Positions 29,819 through 39,325 are shown, counted from the stretch's first letter. The stretch: DNA of 49,445 nucleotides from Bifidobacteriaceae bacterium (GCA_022649925.1 JALCOX010000003.1:1-49445), one strand, 5' to 3'. Translations and numbers: made by a program. The notes: generated from the letters alone by a model not told the origin.

Positions 29819-31753
29819 TCACAGCGTCAGCAGGTGCCCCATGCGCTCACGTTTGGTCTCCAGGTATCGACGGTCGACGTCGTTTGCCGGAATCTCGAGC
29901 GGAGTGCGGCGCTCCACCTTCACACCCAGTTCCTGCAACTGAGTGACCTTGTCGGGGTTGTTGGTCAGCAGATCGACAGAGTCCACGCCCAGATCCTTCA
30001 GTATCGCGGCCGCCAGCTCATAGCTGCGCGAATCCGCGGGGAGACCCAGTTGCACGTTCGCGTCGACGGTGTCGGCTCCCTGGTCTTGGAGCGCATAGGC
30101 GCGCACCTTGTTGATCAGACCGATTCCCCGTCCCTCCTGCTGCAGGTAAATGACGACGCCGCGCCCGGCTTCGTCAACGCGCCGCAGCGCCTCGTGGAGT
30201 TGCTCGCCGCAGTCGCACCTCAGTGAGCCGAACACGTCTCCGGTCAGGCATTCCGAATGGACTCGGGTGAGAACGGATCCTTCACCGCTTCCCGACACCG
30301 CTCCACGCACCAGCGCCACGGCCTCCTCACCGGTGTCTTCCGAGTGGAATCCAACGATGGTGAAGGTGCCGAACGCGGTCGGCAAGTCAGCGGACGCCAC
30401 ACGAGAGACCGCGAGGTGCGCCCTGCGATACTGCTGCAACTGCGCGATGGTGATAATGGGCCATCCGTGAAGACGAGCGAAAATCATGAGGCTGTGACGT
30501 CGCATCATGGTGCCGTCATCCGCCATGATTTCGCAGCACAGACCGACCTCCCCCCTGTCTGCGAGGCGCACGAGATCGACCGTCGCCTCCGTGTGCCCGT
30601 TGCGCTCAAGAACTCCACCGGGGCGTGCGACGAGAGGGAACATGTGACCGGGCCGGCGGTAGGCGTGCGGGTCCACGACGTCTGCGGCCGCAGCGCGCGC
30701 AGTGGCCGCACGGTCGAAGGCACTGATACCAGTGGTGGTGTCCACGTGATCGATGGAAACGGTGAACGCAGTGTGGTGATTGTCCGTGTTGCGCACGCTC
30801 ATGGGATCGAGTTCAAGTTCGGCAGCCCGCTGAGCGGTCATCGGCATGCAGATGAGACCCTTTGCGTATGTCGCCATGTCGTTGAGGATCTGAGGGCTCA
30901 GATCGCGCGCGGCGGCAATGAGGTCGCCCTCGTTTTCGCGTGATTCGTCGTCCATCACGACCACGACGCCACCCTCGCGGATCGCCTTCACCGCGTCCTC
31001 TACCGAGTCGGTACGCAAGTCGGTATCGTTGAAGAGATCCGAGAGCTGCTGGGCGGTGAAAGAGCCATTTTCCAGCTGTTCGCGGTAACGCGCGGCCACG
31101 TCGACCTCGAGATTCATGTGTGAGCCGACGTTCTTCGATGCGATGATGGTCGCCTCGGCCGTGTGAGGGATGATGGCGACGTCGAAGCTTGTGGGCTCCA
31201 CCCGCGCAACGGTGAGGCTGGTGCCATCGAGGGCGACGGAGCCCTGTGCGGCGATGTAGCGCATGAGCGACACGTCAGGAACCAACGTGTAGCGCGTCGC
31301 GATCCCTTCCTCCGCGACGGCGGTGACCGTGGCCACGCCGTCGATGTGCCCGAGAACCGTGTGTCCGCCGAAGCGGTCGGTGGCGCTCATGGCCGGTTCC
31401 AAGTTGACCTTGTCTCCCGCCTTCAACTCGCCGAGATCGGTGAAGGCGAGCGTCTGCGGCATCACGTCGAGGTCGATGAGACCCAGCGATTCATCCAACC
31501 CCACCACAGTGAGGCAAACTCCGTTCACGCTGAGGCTGTCACCCTCGCCAAGGCTGGCCACAAGATCGAGACTGTGCAGACGCAGGCGCAGCCCCTCGGA
31601 CGAGGAGCCGGACGCAGCGCCCACCGGGGACTGTGCGCGGGACCCTTCATGAGTCTCCTCGTGATACTCCTTCATGGCCACCCCGTGAGCCTCATCAGTG
31701 GCCTCTTCAATGGAGTAAACGGTTCCGATCGTTTCAATGATTCCTGTAAACAT
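29819..31753 (-). CDS. Fused riboflavin synthase (RibE) - 3,4-DHBP synthase (RibB) - GTP cyclohydrolase II (RibA)
   Basis: One 644-aa ORF: N-terminal MFTGIIETIGTV, SLSVNGVCLTVV and HTVLGHIDG (RibE); VVVMDDESRENEGDLIAAA and FPLVARPGGVLERNGHTEATVDL (RibB); VLTRVHSECLTGDVFGSLRCDCGEQL and EGRGIGLINKVRAYALQDQG (RibA). Confidence 0.95.
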   Translation of the reverse strand: MFTGIIETIGTVYSIEEATDEAHGVAMKEYHEETHEGSRAQSPVGAASGSSSEGLRLRLHSLDLVASLGEGDSLSVNGVCLTVVGLDESLGLIDLDVMPQTLAFTDLGELKAGDKVNLEPAMSATDRFGGHTVLGHIDGVATVTAVAEEGIATRYTLVPDVSLMRYIAAQGSVALDGTSLTVARVEPTSFDVAIIPHTAEATIIASKNVGSHMNLEVDVAARYREQLENGSFTAQQLSDLFNDTDLRTDSVEDAVKAIREGGVVVVMDDESRENEGDLIAAARDLSPQILNDMATYAKGLICMPMTAQRAAELELDPMSVRNTDNHHTAFTVSIDHVDTTTGISAFDRAATARAAAADVVDPHAYRRPGHMFPLVARPGGVLERNGHTEATVDLVRLADRGEVGLCCEIMADDGTMMRRHSLMIFARLHGWPIITIAQLQQYRRAHLAVSRVASADLPTAFGTFTIVGFHSEDTGEEAVALVRGAVSGSGEGSVLTRVHSECLTGDVFGSLRCDCGEQLHEALRRVDEAGRGVVIYLQQEGRGIGLINKVRAYALQDQGADTVDANVQLGLPADSRSYELAAAILKDLGVDSVDLLTNNPDKVTQLQELGVKVERRTPLEIPANDVDRRYLETKRERMGHLLTL

Positions 31754-31756
31754 GGG

Positions 31757-32911
31757 TTAAATCCTTCCCTCAATCAAAATGTCTTCGTCATAGCGCGTGA
31801 TGCGCGGATCTCTTATGTGGAATGAGGCCGGCAACTGCACATCGGCCATCACCGGCGAGGGCGCAGTGCGGGCACCGACGAGTTTCGGGGTGACAAACGC
31901 CTCGACTTTGTGAACACAATCGGCGCTCAAGAATGCCGCCGCGAGTGTCCCACCGGTCTCCAGCAGAACGTCATCGAGCTTGCGGCGCCCCAGCATCTCC
32001 ATCAGCGCCGGAATGCTCACGTGCCCATTTTGCGATGGCATCGTCACCACCGTGCACCCGGCGCGTTCATACTCCGCAATCTTGCTTGAGTCCTCAGAAC
32101 TGGTGGCAATGAGCGTGAGCCCATCCTCACTGGACTGCCTCACAAGATTGCTGGTCAACGGAGTGTGCAGCCTGGAATCGACCACGACGCGGACAGGCTG
32201 GTGCGCGGGTCGAGCGTCACTCTGCCGTGCGGGTCGGGCGCTCAACCGCGGATCGTCACTCAGCACAGTTCCGATGCCCGTAACAACGGCCGCAACTCGC
32301 GCTCTATCCTCATGCACCCTTTGGCGCGATGCGGTGCCACTCAGCACGAGGGGTGAGCCATCCCCCGCCGCGATTTTGCCGTCGAGGCTCATGGCGTATT
32401 TCAGCGTGACGAAGGGCGTGCCAGTCTCGATGAAGTGGAAGAAGGCCTCGTTGATTTCATCACATTCCCGACGCACCTCTCCCCCGGCGACATCGACGCG
32501 GACACCTGCGGCTCGTAGGATTTCCAGACCCTTGCCATTGACCTTCGGGTTGGGATCGGTCGTTCCCACGACCACCCGTTTGATTCCCGACGCGGCGACG
32601 GCTGGCGCGCACGGCGGCGTTTTACCCTGATGGGCACACGGCTCGAGCGTCACGTACATCGTCATTCCGTGAACGTCCACTCCGCGAGCCGCCGCGTCCG
32701 CCAACGCATTGCGCTCCGCATGCGCCTGACCGTAGCGCTCATGGAAACCCCTGGCGACAATGTGCCCCTTATCCACGATGACGGCGCCCACCAGCGGATT
32801 GGGATTCACATATCCATATCCGCCACGCGCCAGCTCGAGGGCCTCTCCCAGATAGGCGATATCGTCCACACTCAACGCGGAGACCGGCATCGCCTGTTGC
32901 TTAGCACCCAC
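31757..32911 (-). CDS. ribD: Bifunctional diaminohydroxyphosphoribosylaminopyrimidine deaminase / reductase
   Basis: Deaminase motif QAHAERNAL with VTLEPCAHQGKTPPC; NEAFFHFIETGTPFVTLKYAMSLDGKIA. Confidence 0.96.
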   Translation of the reverse strand: MGAKQQAMPVSALSVDDIAYLGEALELARGGYGYVNPNPLVGAVIVDKGHIVARGFHERYGQAHAERNALADAAARGVDVHGMTMYVTLEPCAHQGKTPPCAPAVAASGIKRVVVGTTDPNPKVNGKGLEILRAAGVRVDVAGGEVRRECDEINEAFFHFIETGTPFVTLKYAMSLDGKIAAGDGSPLVLSGTASRQRVHEDRARVAAVVTGIGTVLSDDPRLSARPARQSDARPAHQPVRVVVDSRLHTPLTSNLVRQSSEDGLTLIATSSEDSSKIAEYERAGCTVVTMPSQNGHVSIPALMEMLGRRKLDDVLLETGGTLAAAFLSADCVHKVEAFVTPKLVGARTAPSPVMADVQLPASFHIRDPRITRYDEDILIEGRI

Positions 32912-32996
32912 TGAATCATCACGCCCCTTAGACTTCCTTGTACTTCAGAGCGTGTGCGGAGGTTCACCGGGAAAGTGCCCCGTGCCTCCACATAAT

Positions 32997-33030
32997 AAAA
33001 AAGCTCCGAAACCTCAAAGGTTCCAGAGCT
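32997..33030 (-). terminator. Attenuator terminator of the FMN riboswitch leader
   Basis: On the minus strand agctctggaacc-tttga-ggtttcggagct-ttttt: 12-bp stem including two G-U pairs, followed by a T-tract upstream of ribD. Confidence 0.85.
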
Positions 33031-33084
33031 ACGTTCTCGTGCGTCTCAAGCTGCCTTAGCTACCTTGAGATACACGCATCGCGT

Positions 33085-33192
33085 GTCTTCTTTCATCCAG
33101 ACTGTACTGTCGGCCTCGGAGTTTCACCGAATCATGCCTTGCGGCTCGTGGGCTTTACCACCGGTCGGGAATTTCACCCCACCCTGAAGATG
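33085..33192 (-). ncRNA. FMN riboswitch (RFN element) controlling the rib operon
   Basis: Minus strand: catcttcagggtggggtgaaattcccgaccggtggtaaagcccacgagcc...gattcggtgaaactccgaggccgacagtacagtctggatgaaagaaga matches the conserved RFN blocks. Confidence 0.95.
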
Positions 33193-33260
33193 CTTGTTCA
33201 TTTATCGAGTTCATTAAAACACCGTGCCCCGGTGTTGTCAATGTTTGCTGAGCTGATGGC

Positions 33261-33328
33261 TTGTTCGTGGAGTTTTGACCACTGACGTGCCGCTTTTGCG
33301 GCGTCAGTGGTCAAAACTCCACGAACAA
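33261..33328 (+). repeat. 68-nt long hairpin repeat, copy A (TTTT-loop orientation)
   Basis: ttgttcgtggagttttgaccactgacg + tg + ccgcttttgcgg + cgtcagtggtcaaaactccacgaacaa: 27-bp perfect outer stem, 2-nt bulge, 4-bp inner stem, 4-nt loop. Confidence 0.93.
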
Positions 33329-33367
33329 GTAGGTCTGTCCGCACAAACGTACGCGGATCTACGTAGA

Positions 33368-35719
33368 TCAGTGCTTGTTGAGCTTGCGCAGGCGCGGTTC
33401 CGAAGACTCACGTGAACCGGTGAGCCTGTACACGTCGAACACGCCGTCGATCTTGCGAATTGCAGCGAGAAGCATGTTGAGGTGCTGCGAATCCGCCATT
33501 TCAAACTGGAACTGGCTGGTGGCCACCCGGTCCTGCCCTGTCGACTGAGAACCGGAGAGAATGTTGACGCCGTAGTCCGACAGGACTCGGGTGATGTCGG
33601 AGAGTAAATGCGCCCTGTCGAGCGCCTCGACCTGAATCTTGACGAGGAAGGTGCCCTTGGTATCGGTCCAACTGACTTCGACGATGCGGTCGGGTTGATG
33701 TTTTTTGAGATCGAGCAGATTCTCGCAGTCGGCCCGATGCACCGAAACGCCCTGCGCCCTCGTGATGAAGCCCACGATGGGATCACCGGGAACCGGGGTG
33801 CAGCATTTGGCGAGCTTGACCCAGATGTCTTCCACGCCCTTGACGGCGATCGAAGGCGAACCGTCCTTGTGGGACCGCGAGTGGGAGGACACGTCGCGCA
33901 ACGGCAGGACTTCCTCCTCCACCTCGTCGTCGACCTCCTGGGGGCCCAAGTCCTTGACCAGGTGGGAGATGATGTTGGCGGTGGAGACCTGCCCGTCGCC
34001 GATGGCGGCGAACACGGAGTCAGCGTCGGGATAGTTGAGTTCCTCTGCCACGCCAACCATGGAGGCTTGATTGAGCAGGGAGCTCACCGGCAGATTGCGC
34101 TTGCGCATCGCGCGCGTCAGTTCGTCGCGGCCCTCCTCGATGGCCTCCGAGCGGCGTTCCTTGCTGAACCACTGCTTGATCTTGTTGCGAGACTTCGGCG
34201 ACTTGACGAAGCTCAGCCAATCGCGGGACGGGCCGGCAGTGTCGGACTTCGACGTGAGGATCTCAACGGTGTCACCGTTGTCGAGTTCCGTGTCGAGCGG
34301 CACGAGGCGACCGTTGACGCGCGCCCCCATCGTGCGATGTCCCACCTCGGTGTGGACGGCGTAGGCGAAGTCGACCGGCGTCGCGCCCGCAGGGAGTGAA
34401 ATGACCTTCCCCTTGGGTGTAAAAACGTAGACTTCGGAGGATCCAAGATCCTGCTTGAGCGACCCCAAAAACTCATCAGAGTCGGGAGTTTCGGAGGTCC
34501 AGTCGGCCAGCTGCTGGATCCACTTGAGATTGTCGGCCTCAGAGAGGTCGCCCGCCTCCGCCTGCTCGCGGACCTTGTCGTTCTTGTCAGGTGCGGACAG
34601 TTGGCGGCCGGCGGCCCCATTTTCCTTGTACTTCCAGTGCGCCGCAATGCCGAACTCCGCACGCCTGTGCATATCCCAGGTTCGAATCTGAATCTCGACG
34701 GGCTTGCCACCAGGACCCACGACCGTGGTGTGCAAGGACTGGTACATGTTGAGCTTGGGCATGGCAATGTAGTCTTTGAAGCGTCCAGGAACCGGGTTCC
34801 ACTTCGCATGCACGGTTCCGAGGGCCGCATAGCAGTCCCTGATGGAATCGACGATGATGCGCACGCCCACGAGATCGTAGATGTCCTCGAAATCGTGGCC
34901 TCGGATGATCATCTTTTGATAGATGCTGAAATAGTCCTTGGGTCGGCCCGTGACGTAGGCGTCAATGTGCTGATCGTGCATCTCGCCGCGAATGTCTTCG
35001 AGAATCTGCTTGAGATAGACGTCGCGGGAACCTGCGCGGTGGGCCACCAACACGACGATTTCGTCGTAGATCTTCGGGTACAACTGCTTGAAAGAGAGCT
35101 CTTCGAGCTCAGTCTTGATGGCGTTCATGCCGAGTCTATTGGCCAGGGGCGCATAGACATCGAGCGTCTCACGTGCCTTCTTTTCTGCGGATGCCGTCTT
35201 GACGTACCGCCAGGTACGGGCGTTGTGGACGCGGTCGGCGAGCTTGACAACTAGAACGCGCACGTCGCGGCTCATGGCGACGACCATCTTGCGAATCGTC
35301 TCCGCCTGTGCCGAATCACCATACTCAACGTTGGAAATCTTGGTGACACCGTCCACCAGACCGGCAACAGTGTCGCCGAACTCGTCACGGCACTCCTCCA
35401 GCGTGTAGTCCGTGTCCTCAACAGTGTCGTGCAAAAGACCCGCCGCCACCACGCGAGGAGTCATACCCAAGTCGGCGAGGATCTGCGCCACCGCCAACGG
35501 GTGAATGATGTACGGCTCCCCTGAGCGTCGCCGTTGGGAACTGTGCTGAAGCACCGCGCGATCGTAAGCGCGGCGCAGAATCGAGAGATCGACATCGGGG
35601 TGATGTGTGCGCGTCGCTTGAATGATGGGTCGCAAGGGGTCAAAAGGATCGTCGGTGATCTCAGCGCCCAGCAGCCGCGCGGACATATCCGTTTCGTCGT
35701 ATGTCTGTGCATCTGCCAT
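33368..35719 (-). CDS. rel: Bifunctional (p)ppGpp synthetase/hydrolase (RelA/SpoT, Rsh)
   Basis: HD domain RRSGEPYIIHPLAVAQILADL...LHDTVEDTDYT; synthetase GRPKDYFSIYQKM; TGS domain VFTPKGKVISLPAGATPVDFAYAVHTEVGHR; C-terminal ACT-like region. Confidence 0.97.
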   Translation of the reverse strand: MADAQTYDETDMSARLLGAEITDDPFDPLRPIIQATRTHHPDVDLSILRRAYDRAVLQHSSQRRRSGEPYIIHPLAVAQILADLGMTPRVVAAGLLHDTVEDTDYTLEECRDEFGDTVAGLVDGVTKISNVEYGDSAQAETIRKMVVAMSRDVRVLVVKLADRVHNARTWRYVKTASAEKKARETLDVYAPLANRLGMNAIKTELEELSFKQLYPKIYDEIVVLVAHRAGSRDVYLKQILEDIRGEMHDQHIDAYVTGRPKDYFSIYQKMIIRGHDFEDIYDLVGVRIIVDSIRDCYAALGTVHAKWNPVPGRFKDYIAMPKLNMYQSLHTTVVGPGGKPVEIQIRTWDMHRRAEFGIAAHWKYKENGAAGRQLSAPDKNDKVREQAEAGDLSEADNLKWIQQLADWTSETPDSDEFLGSLKQDLGSSEVYVFTPKGKVISLPAGATPVDFAYAVHTEVGHRTMGARVNGRLVPLDTELDNGDTVEILTSKSDTAGPSRDWLSFVKSPKSRNKIKQWFSKERRSEAIEEGRDELTRAMRKRNLPVSSLLNQASMVGVAEELNYPDADSVFAAIGDGQVSTANIISHLVKDLGPQEVDDEVEEEVLPLRDVSSHSRSHKDGSPSIAVKGVEDIWVKLAKCCTPVPGDPIVGFITRAQGVSVHRADCENLLDLKKHQPDRIVEVSWTDTKGTFLVKIQVEALDRAHLLSDITRVLSDYGVNILSGSQSTGQDRVATSQFQFEMADSQHLNMLLAAIRKIDGVFDVYRLTGSRESSEPRLRKLNKH

Positions 35720-35800
35720 CGTTTGCTCCTCGTCTCCGCTCACGCTGCTGACCCCATCCTAACGTTCTCCCATTTCACTCGGTCTCAAAGGCGACCGCGG

Positions 35801-36319
35801 CTACTTTCCCGAGGAGTTTCCGCTCAGACCGGTGGATCCAAATCCGCGCTCCGCCCTGTCGGACCCGGGGAGTCGCTCGGCAGGAATAAAACGCGCCTCG
35901 ACGTAGCGCTGAACCACCAACTGGGCGATGCGATCCCCAGCATGGAACTCCCACGAGTTGTCGGGATCGAGATTGATGAGCGGAACCTTGATTTCGCCAC
36001 GATAGCCAGCATCGATGGTCCCCGGGGCGTTGACCAGACTGATGCCTTTTTTAACAGCCAGACCCGAACGTGGGTGCACCAGAGCGACATAACCATTGGG
36101 CAGGGCGATGCGAATGCCTGTGGGAACGAGGAGCCTGTGGAAAGGCGCGAGAGTGAAGTCAATGCTGGTGCACAGATCGGCCCCCGCGTCGCCGGCGTGT
36201 TCATATGCAGGGACAAACGTGGGATCGGCCCCCTCAACTCCCGTGATGAGAACTTCACAGTTCTCAGGTTCGTTGTAGGCCTCGTCGTATGCCACGTTGC
36301 TTCCTTCCGTCGTCCTCAC
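35801..36319 (-). CDS. dut: dUTP diphosphatase (dUTPase)
   Basis: AGDAGADLCT, HPRSGLAVKKGISLVNAPGTIDAGYRGEIKVPLINL, GDRIAQLVVQR, RGFGSTG. Confidence 0.95.
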   Translation of the reverse strand: MRTTEGSNVAYDEAYNEPENCEVLITGVEGADPTFVPAYEHAGDAGADLCTSIDFTLAPFHRLLVPTGIRIALPNGYVALVHPRSGLAVKKGISLVNAPGTIDAGYRGEIKVPLINLDPDNSWEFHAGDRIAQLVVQRYVEARFIPAERLPGSDRAERGFGSTGLSGNSSGK

Positions 36320-36340
36320 TACCGCCGATCTACCGCCAAT

Positions 36341-36382
36341 AAAAACGATAGCCTACCGTTCAACTCGAACGATAGGCTATCG
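36341..36382 (-). terminator. Intrinsic terminator downstream of the DUF4193 gene
   Basis: Minus strand cgatagcctatcgtt-cgagttg-aacggtaggctatcg-ttttt, 15-bp stem with one G-U. Confidence 0.85.
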
Positions 36383-36388
36383 GCAGCG

Positions 36389-36685
36389 TCAGGCAGCGCA
36401 CTCTTTGCAGACCGGCTGACCGTCTGCGGTCACGTGATCGAGCTGGCTGCGGTGCTTCACCAGGAAGCACACCGAGCAAATAAACTCGTCGTTCTGTGTC
36501 GGGATGACGGTGACAGACGAATCCTCGTTGCTCAGATCCGCACCTGGCAATTCATAGTCCTCGGCAATAGCATTCTCGTCATCGTCGATTTCTGCGGCAT
36601 CGTTGCTCCGAGCCGCGCCGGAGAGTGCCTCGATGGACTCGGTGTCGTCTTCCTTGTTCCTCGGGGAATCGTAGTCCTGTGCCAT
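36389..36685 (-). CDS. DUF4193 family protein (zinc-ribbon-like C-terminus)
   Basis: MAQDYDSPRN...ICSVCFLVKHRSQLDHVTADGQPVCKECAA; canonical actinobacterial neighbour of dut/sepH. Confidence 0.85.
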   Translation of the reverse strand: MAQDYDSPRNKEDDTESIEALSGAARSNDAAEIDDDENAIAEDYELPGADLSNEDSSVTVIPTQNDEFICSVCFLVKHRSQLDHVTADGQPVCKECAA

Positions 36686-37097
36686 TGTTCACCTTTCGTA
36701 ACACATTGCATCACTGCGGTGACGCTGCTGCTCATATGTCGCGGTACGTCACTGCACGTATGTTCACTGCGCCATAGGATACACGATTTGAAAACGTGCA
36801 AATACTACGACACGTGGAACGTCACGTCAACACCGGTGGTCGTGGCGCTATTCCACTTTGCTCAGAGTAAACATACCAATGGTGCAAAACGGTGGAAATA
36901 CAGCGATGATGAGCTCTCGTACCCGAGTTTTCTCTCGCTGCGGCTTCTGCGCCTGCAGCGCAGAATTTTCTCATTGCCACCATGTGGGACGAGATAAAAC
37001 GCGAAAATCACAGCGTAGGTGCACAATGAACGGTAATCTTCTTGTAGTGAGACTTTGAATGCGCTTTGCGCGCAGGCCCGCATGAACGAAGGACACG

Positions 37098-38060
37098 ATG
37101 AAAAAAGCGGTATTTGACCATGTTGATGACGAGGGCAACCTCATTCTCGATGTTGATACTGAGAAGGTGACGCTCGACGTTACCGACGCTCTCGAGCGCG
37201 GAATCCTCTCATCAAAACAGATCAAATCCGAACAGGACACCGCCACCGCGCCAGTCGAGCCGAGTGCCCTGCCGATCTCCAGCATCCAAACGCTGGTCCG
37301 CGAAGGCCACACGGACGATGAAATCGCCCGCAAATATTCCATCGACGCCTCTCTGGTGCGCCGTTTCGCACAGCCCGTCGAGACCGAGAAACGCTATGCG
37401 ATCGCACAGTTCCTCGCCGTCAACACTCAGACTGGCGCCGCCACGCGCAAGCTGGAGGACGTCATCTCGCACAATCTCAGTGAGTCGGGCGTCGACCCCG
37501 AAGACGTGTCGTGGGAAGCGACGCGGCAGGGGCGCAACCCCTGGAAGATTGTCGCCCACTTCAACCGTCGTGACCAGGAATACAAGGGCACGTGGATGTG
37601 GAATCTGCGCGACAACTCGGTGGTCTCCATCGACCCTGTCGCAAAGCGTCTCCTCGGAGAAAATGCCTCTGCCGGCACGTTGCTGTTCGGTGAGGAGCCA
37701 GTGGTCAACACTTCAAGCCGCGCAATTCAGGCGGCGCTCAACGGTCGCGGCCCCATTCCACCGGCGTGGCTCAACGACGACGGGGACGCGGCGGGAGCCA
37801 CTTCCCCCGCACCGCAGTCCGATCCGCGAACGGCGTCTGTCCCGGCTAATGAGGCTAACGCAGCTGAAGAATCAAGCGAGACTGAATCAAACACGCCCGA
37901 ATCAAACGCGGCGCCGGTGCCGACTCCTCCAACGAAACCTGTCGTCCCCGATTCAGCTGCCGCACAGCCTGCAGAAGGGGCACCCGACGCGAACGGCGAT
38001 CACTCCAAGAAGCACCGCGCTGCGGTCCCCTCGTGGGACGACATTCTCTTCGGCGACTGA
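37098..38060 (+). CDS. sepH: Septation protein SepH (DUF3071 family)
   Basis: HTH region ISSIQTLVREGHTDDEIARKYSIDASLVRRFAQPVETEKRYAI; WKIVAHFNRRDQEYKGTWMWNLRDNSVVSID; disordered C-terminus. Confidence 0.85.
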   Translation: MKKAVFDHVDDEGNLILDVDTEKVTLDVTDALERGILSSKQIKSEQDTATAPVEPSALPISSIQTLVREGHTDDEIARKYSIDASLVRRFAQPVETEKRYAIAQFLAVNTQTGAATRKLEDVISHNLSESGVDPEDVSWEATRQGRNPWKIVAHFNRRDQEYKGTWMWNLRDNSVVSIDPVAKRLLGENASAGTLLFGEEPVVNTSSRAIQAALNGRGPIPPAWLNDDGDAAGATSPAPQSDPRTASVPANEANAAEESSETESNTPESNAAPVPTPPTKPVVPDSAAAQPAEGAPDANGDHSKKHRAAVPSWDDILFGD

Positions 38061-38134
38061 AGAGGAATTCCGCAGTCCTACAATTTCACAGTCCCGCAGT
38101 CTCCGCTCAGTAAGTCCTCACTCCACCAGATCCA

Positions 38135-39325
38135 CTACACCAAATCGAGCAGGAACGGAATCTGCTGCTCCATCATCGTCGAGGAACCGTGAACCGACGG
38201 CATCATACGAGCGCCCTCACTCTGCGTGCGCGAATCGACGATGGTCAGGCGCCCGGCACAGGTGACAATGAGGTCCCCGATCATGGGAAGAATGCGGTCC
38301 TCCACCGGGCCGAACAGCCCTTGCTCGATGGCCTCCTCACGGAGCAAAACTCTCACCCTCGACCCCAGGCGCGTGATCCAGCGTTGCTGAATCTCCTCCG
38401 GTGAAACGTCGGGCTCCGCATACAGCATGAGCGCCCTCGGCTCTCCGCCCACGAGGCGAATTCCCGTGGCGAGCTCCGGTTCCTTCCCGATGTCCACCTG
38501 GTCATTGGGATCGATGCTGACCATGCCGTGATCAGCCGTGATCGCGATAAGCGTGCCCTTGGGGGCCTCATCGTGAAGCGTGCGGAGCCGCCGATCGATG
38601 GATTCGAGCTTGGCGACCCACTCGTCTGAGTCCCACCCGTAATGGTGTCCGGCCTTGTCGGCGTCGCGCGCATACAGATACGTGAGGCCGGGTTCCCTCG
38701 CCGAACGCGCCGCTTTGGAGATGCGCGCCATGGGGTTGACGTCGCCAAGATACGTGGCCCCCCTGAGCGCGGCCACGGTGAGTGCCGATTTCTTAAAATT
38801 GGGTAGGCCCACTGACGTCGCACGACCGCCCTGCTTGACGATGCCCTCGAAGACCGTGGGCTGGCGCTGCAAATCTTCAGGCCTGGGGGCGTTGACCCAT
38901 TGGATCATCTGAGTGATGACGCCGCGCGCTGGGTTGAGTTGTGTGTAACCCAGCATGCCGGTAAGCCCGGGGGCTGTGCCCGTTCCGAAGGTTCCCATGG
39001 CGGCGACTGTCGTGGAGGGGTAGCAGGTCTCGATAGGCCTCTGGTTGGCTGAATCGTTCATCAACGACCGCAAGTAGGGTGCGTGGCCGAGGCGGTCGGC
39101 AAGATTCCAAAAGCCCATGCCGTCAACGAGGACGACGATGGCGGATTCGACATTGGGAAGGCCCAAGTCAGCCTGGCTCTGCGCAGGATCGGCATGAACT
39201 GCTGTTGGCACGGCAACGCCGACACTGGCGCTGAGGGCCGGCAAGACTGCTGAGAGATGGCGAGACACGTCCCGACTTGGTGGGCGCAGGGATAACAGTT
39301 CGGCGGTGTCGGGGATTTCAACCAT
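38135..39325 (-). CDS. Alkaline phosphatase / nucleotide pyrophosphatase family protein
   Basis: IVVLVDGMGFWNLADRLGHAPYLRSL, CYPSTTVAAMGTFGTG, ITADHGMVSIDP. Confidence 0.88.
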   Translation of the reverse strand: MVEIPDTAELLSLRPPSRDVSRHLSAVLPALSASVGVAVPTAVHADPAQSQADLGLPNVESAIVVLVDGMGFWNLADRLGHAPYLRSLMNDSANQRPIETCYPSTTVAAMGTFGTGTAPGLTGMLGYTQLNPARGVITQMIQWVNAPRPEDLQRQPTVFEGIVKQGGRATSVGLPNFKKSALTVAALRGATYLGDVNPMARISKAARSAREPGLTYLYARDADKAGHHYGWDSDEWVAKLESIDRRLRTLHDEAPKGTLIAITADHGMVSIDPNDQVDIGKEPELATGIRLVGGEPRALMLYAEPDVSPEEIQQRWITRLGSRVRVLLREEAIEQGLFGPVEDRILPMIGDLIVTCAGRLTIVDSRTQSEGARMMPSVHGSSTMMEQQIPFLLDLV

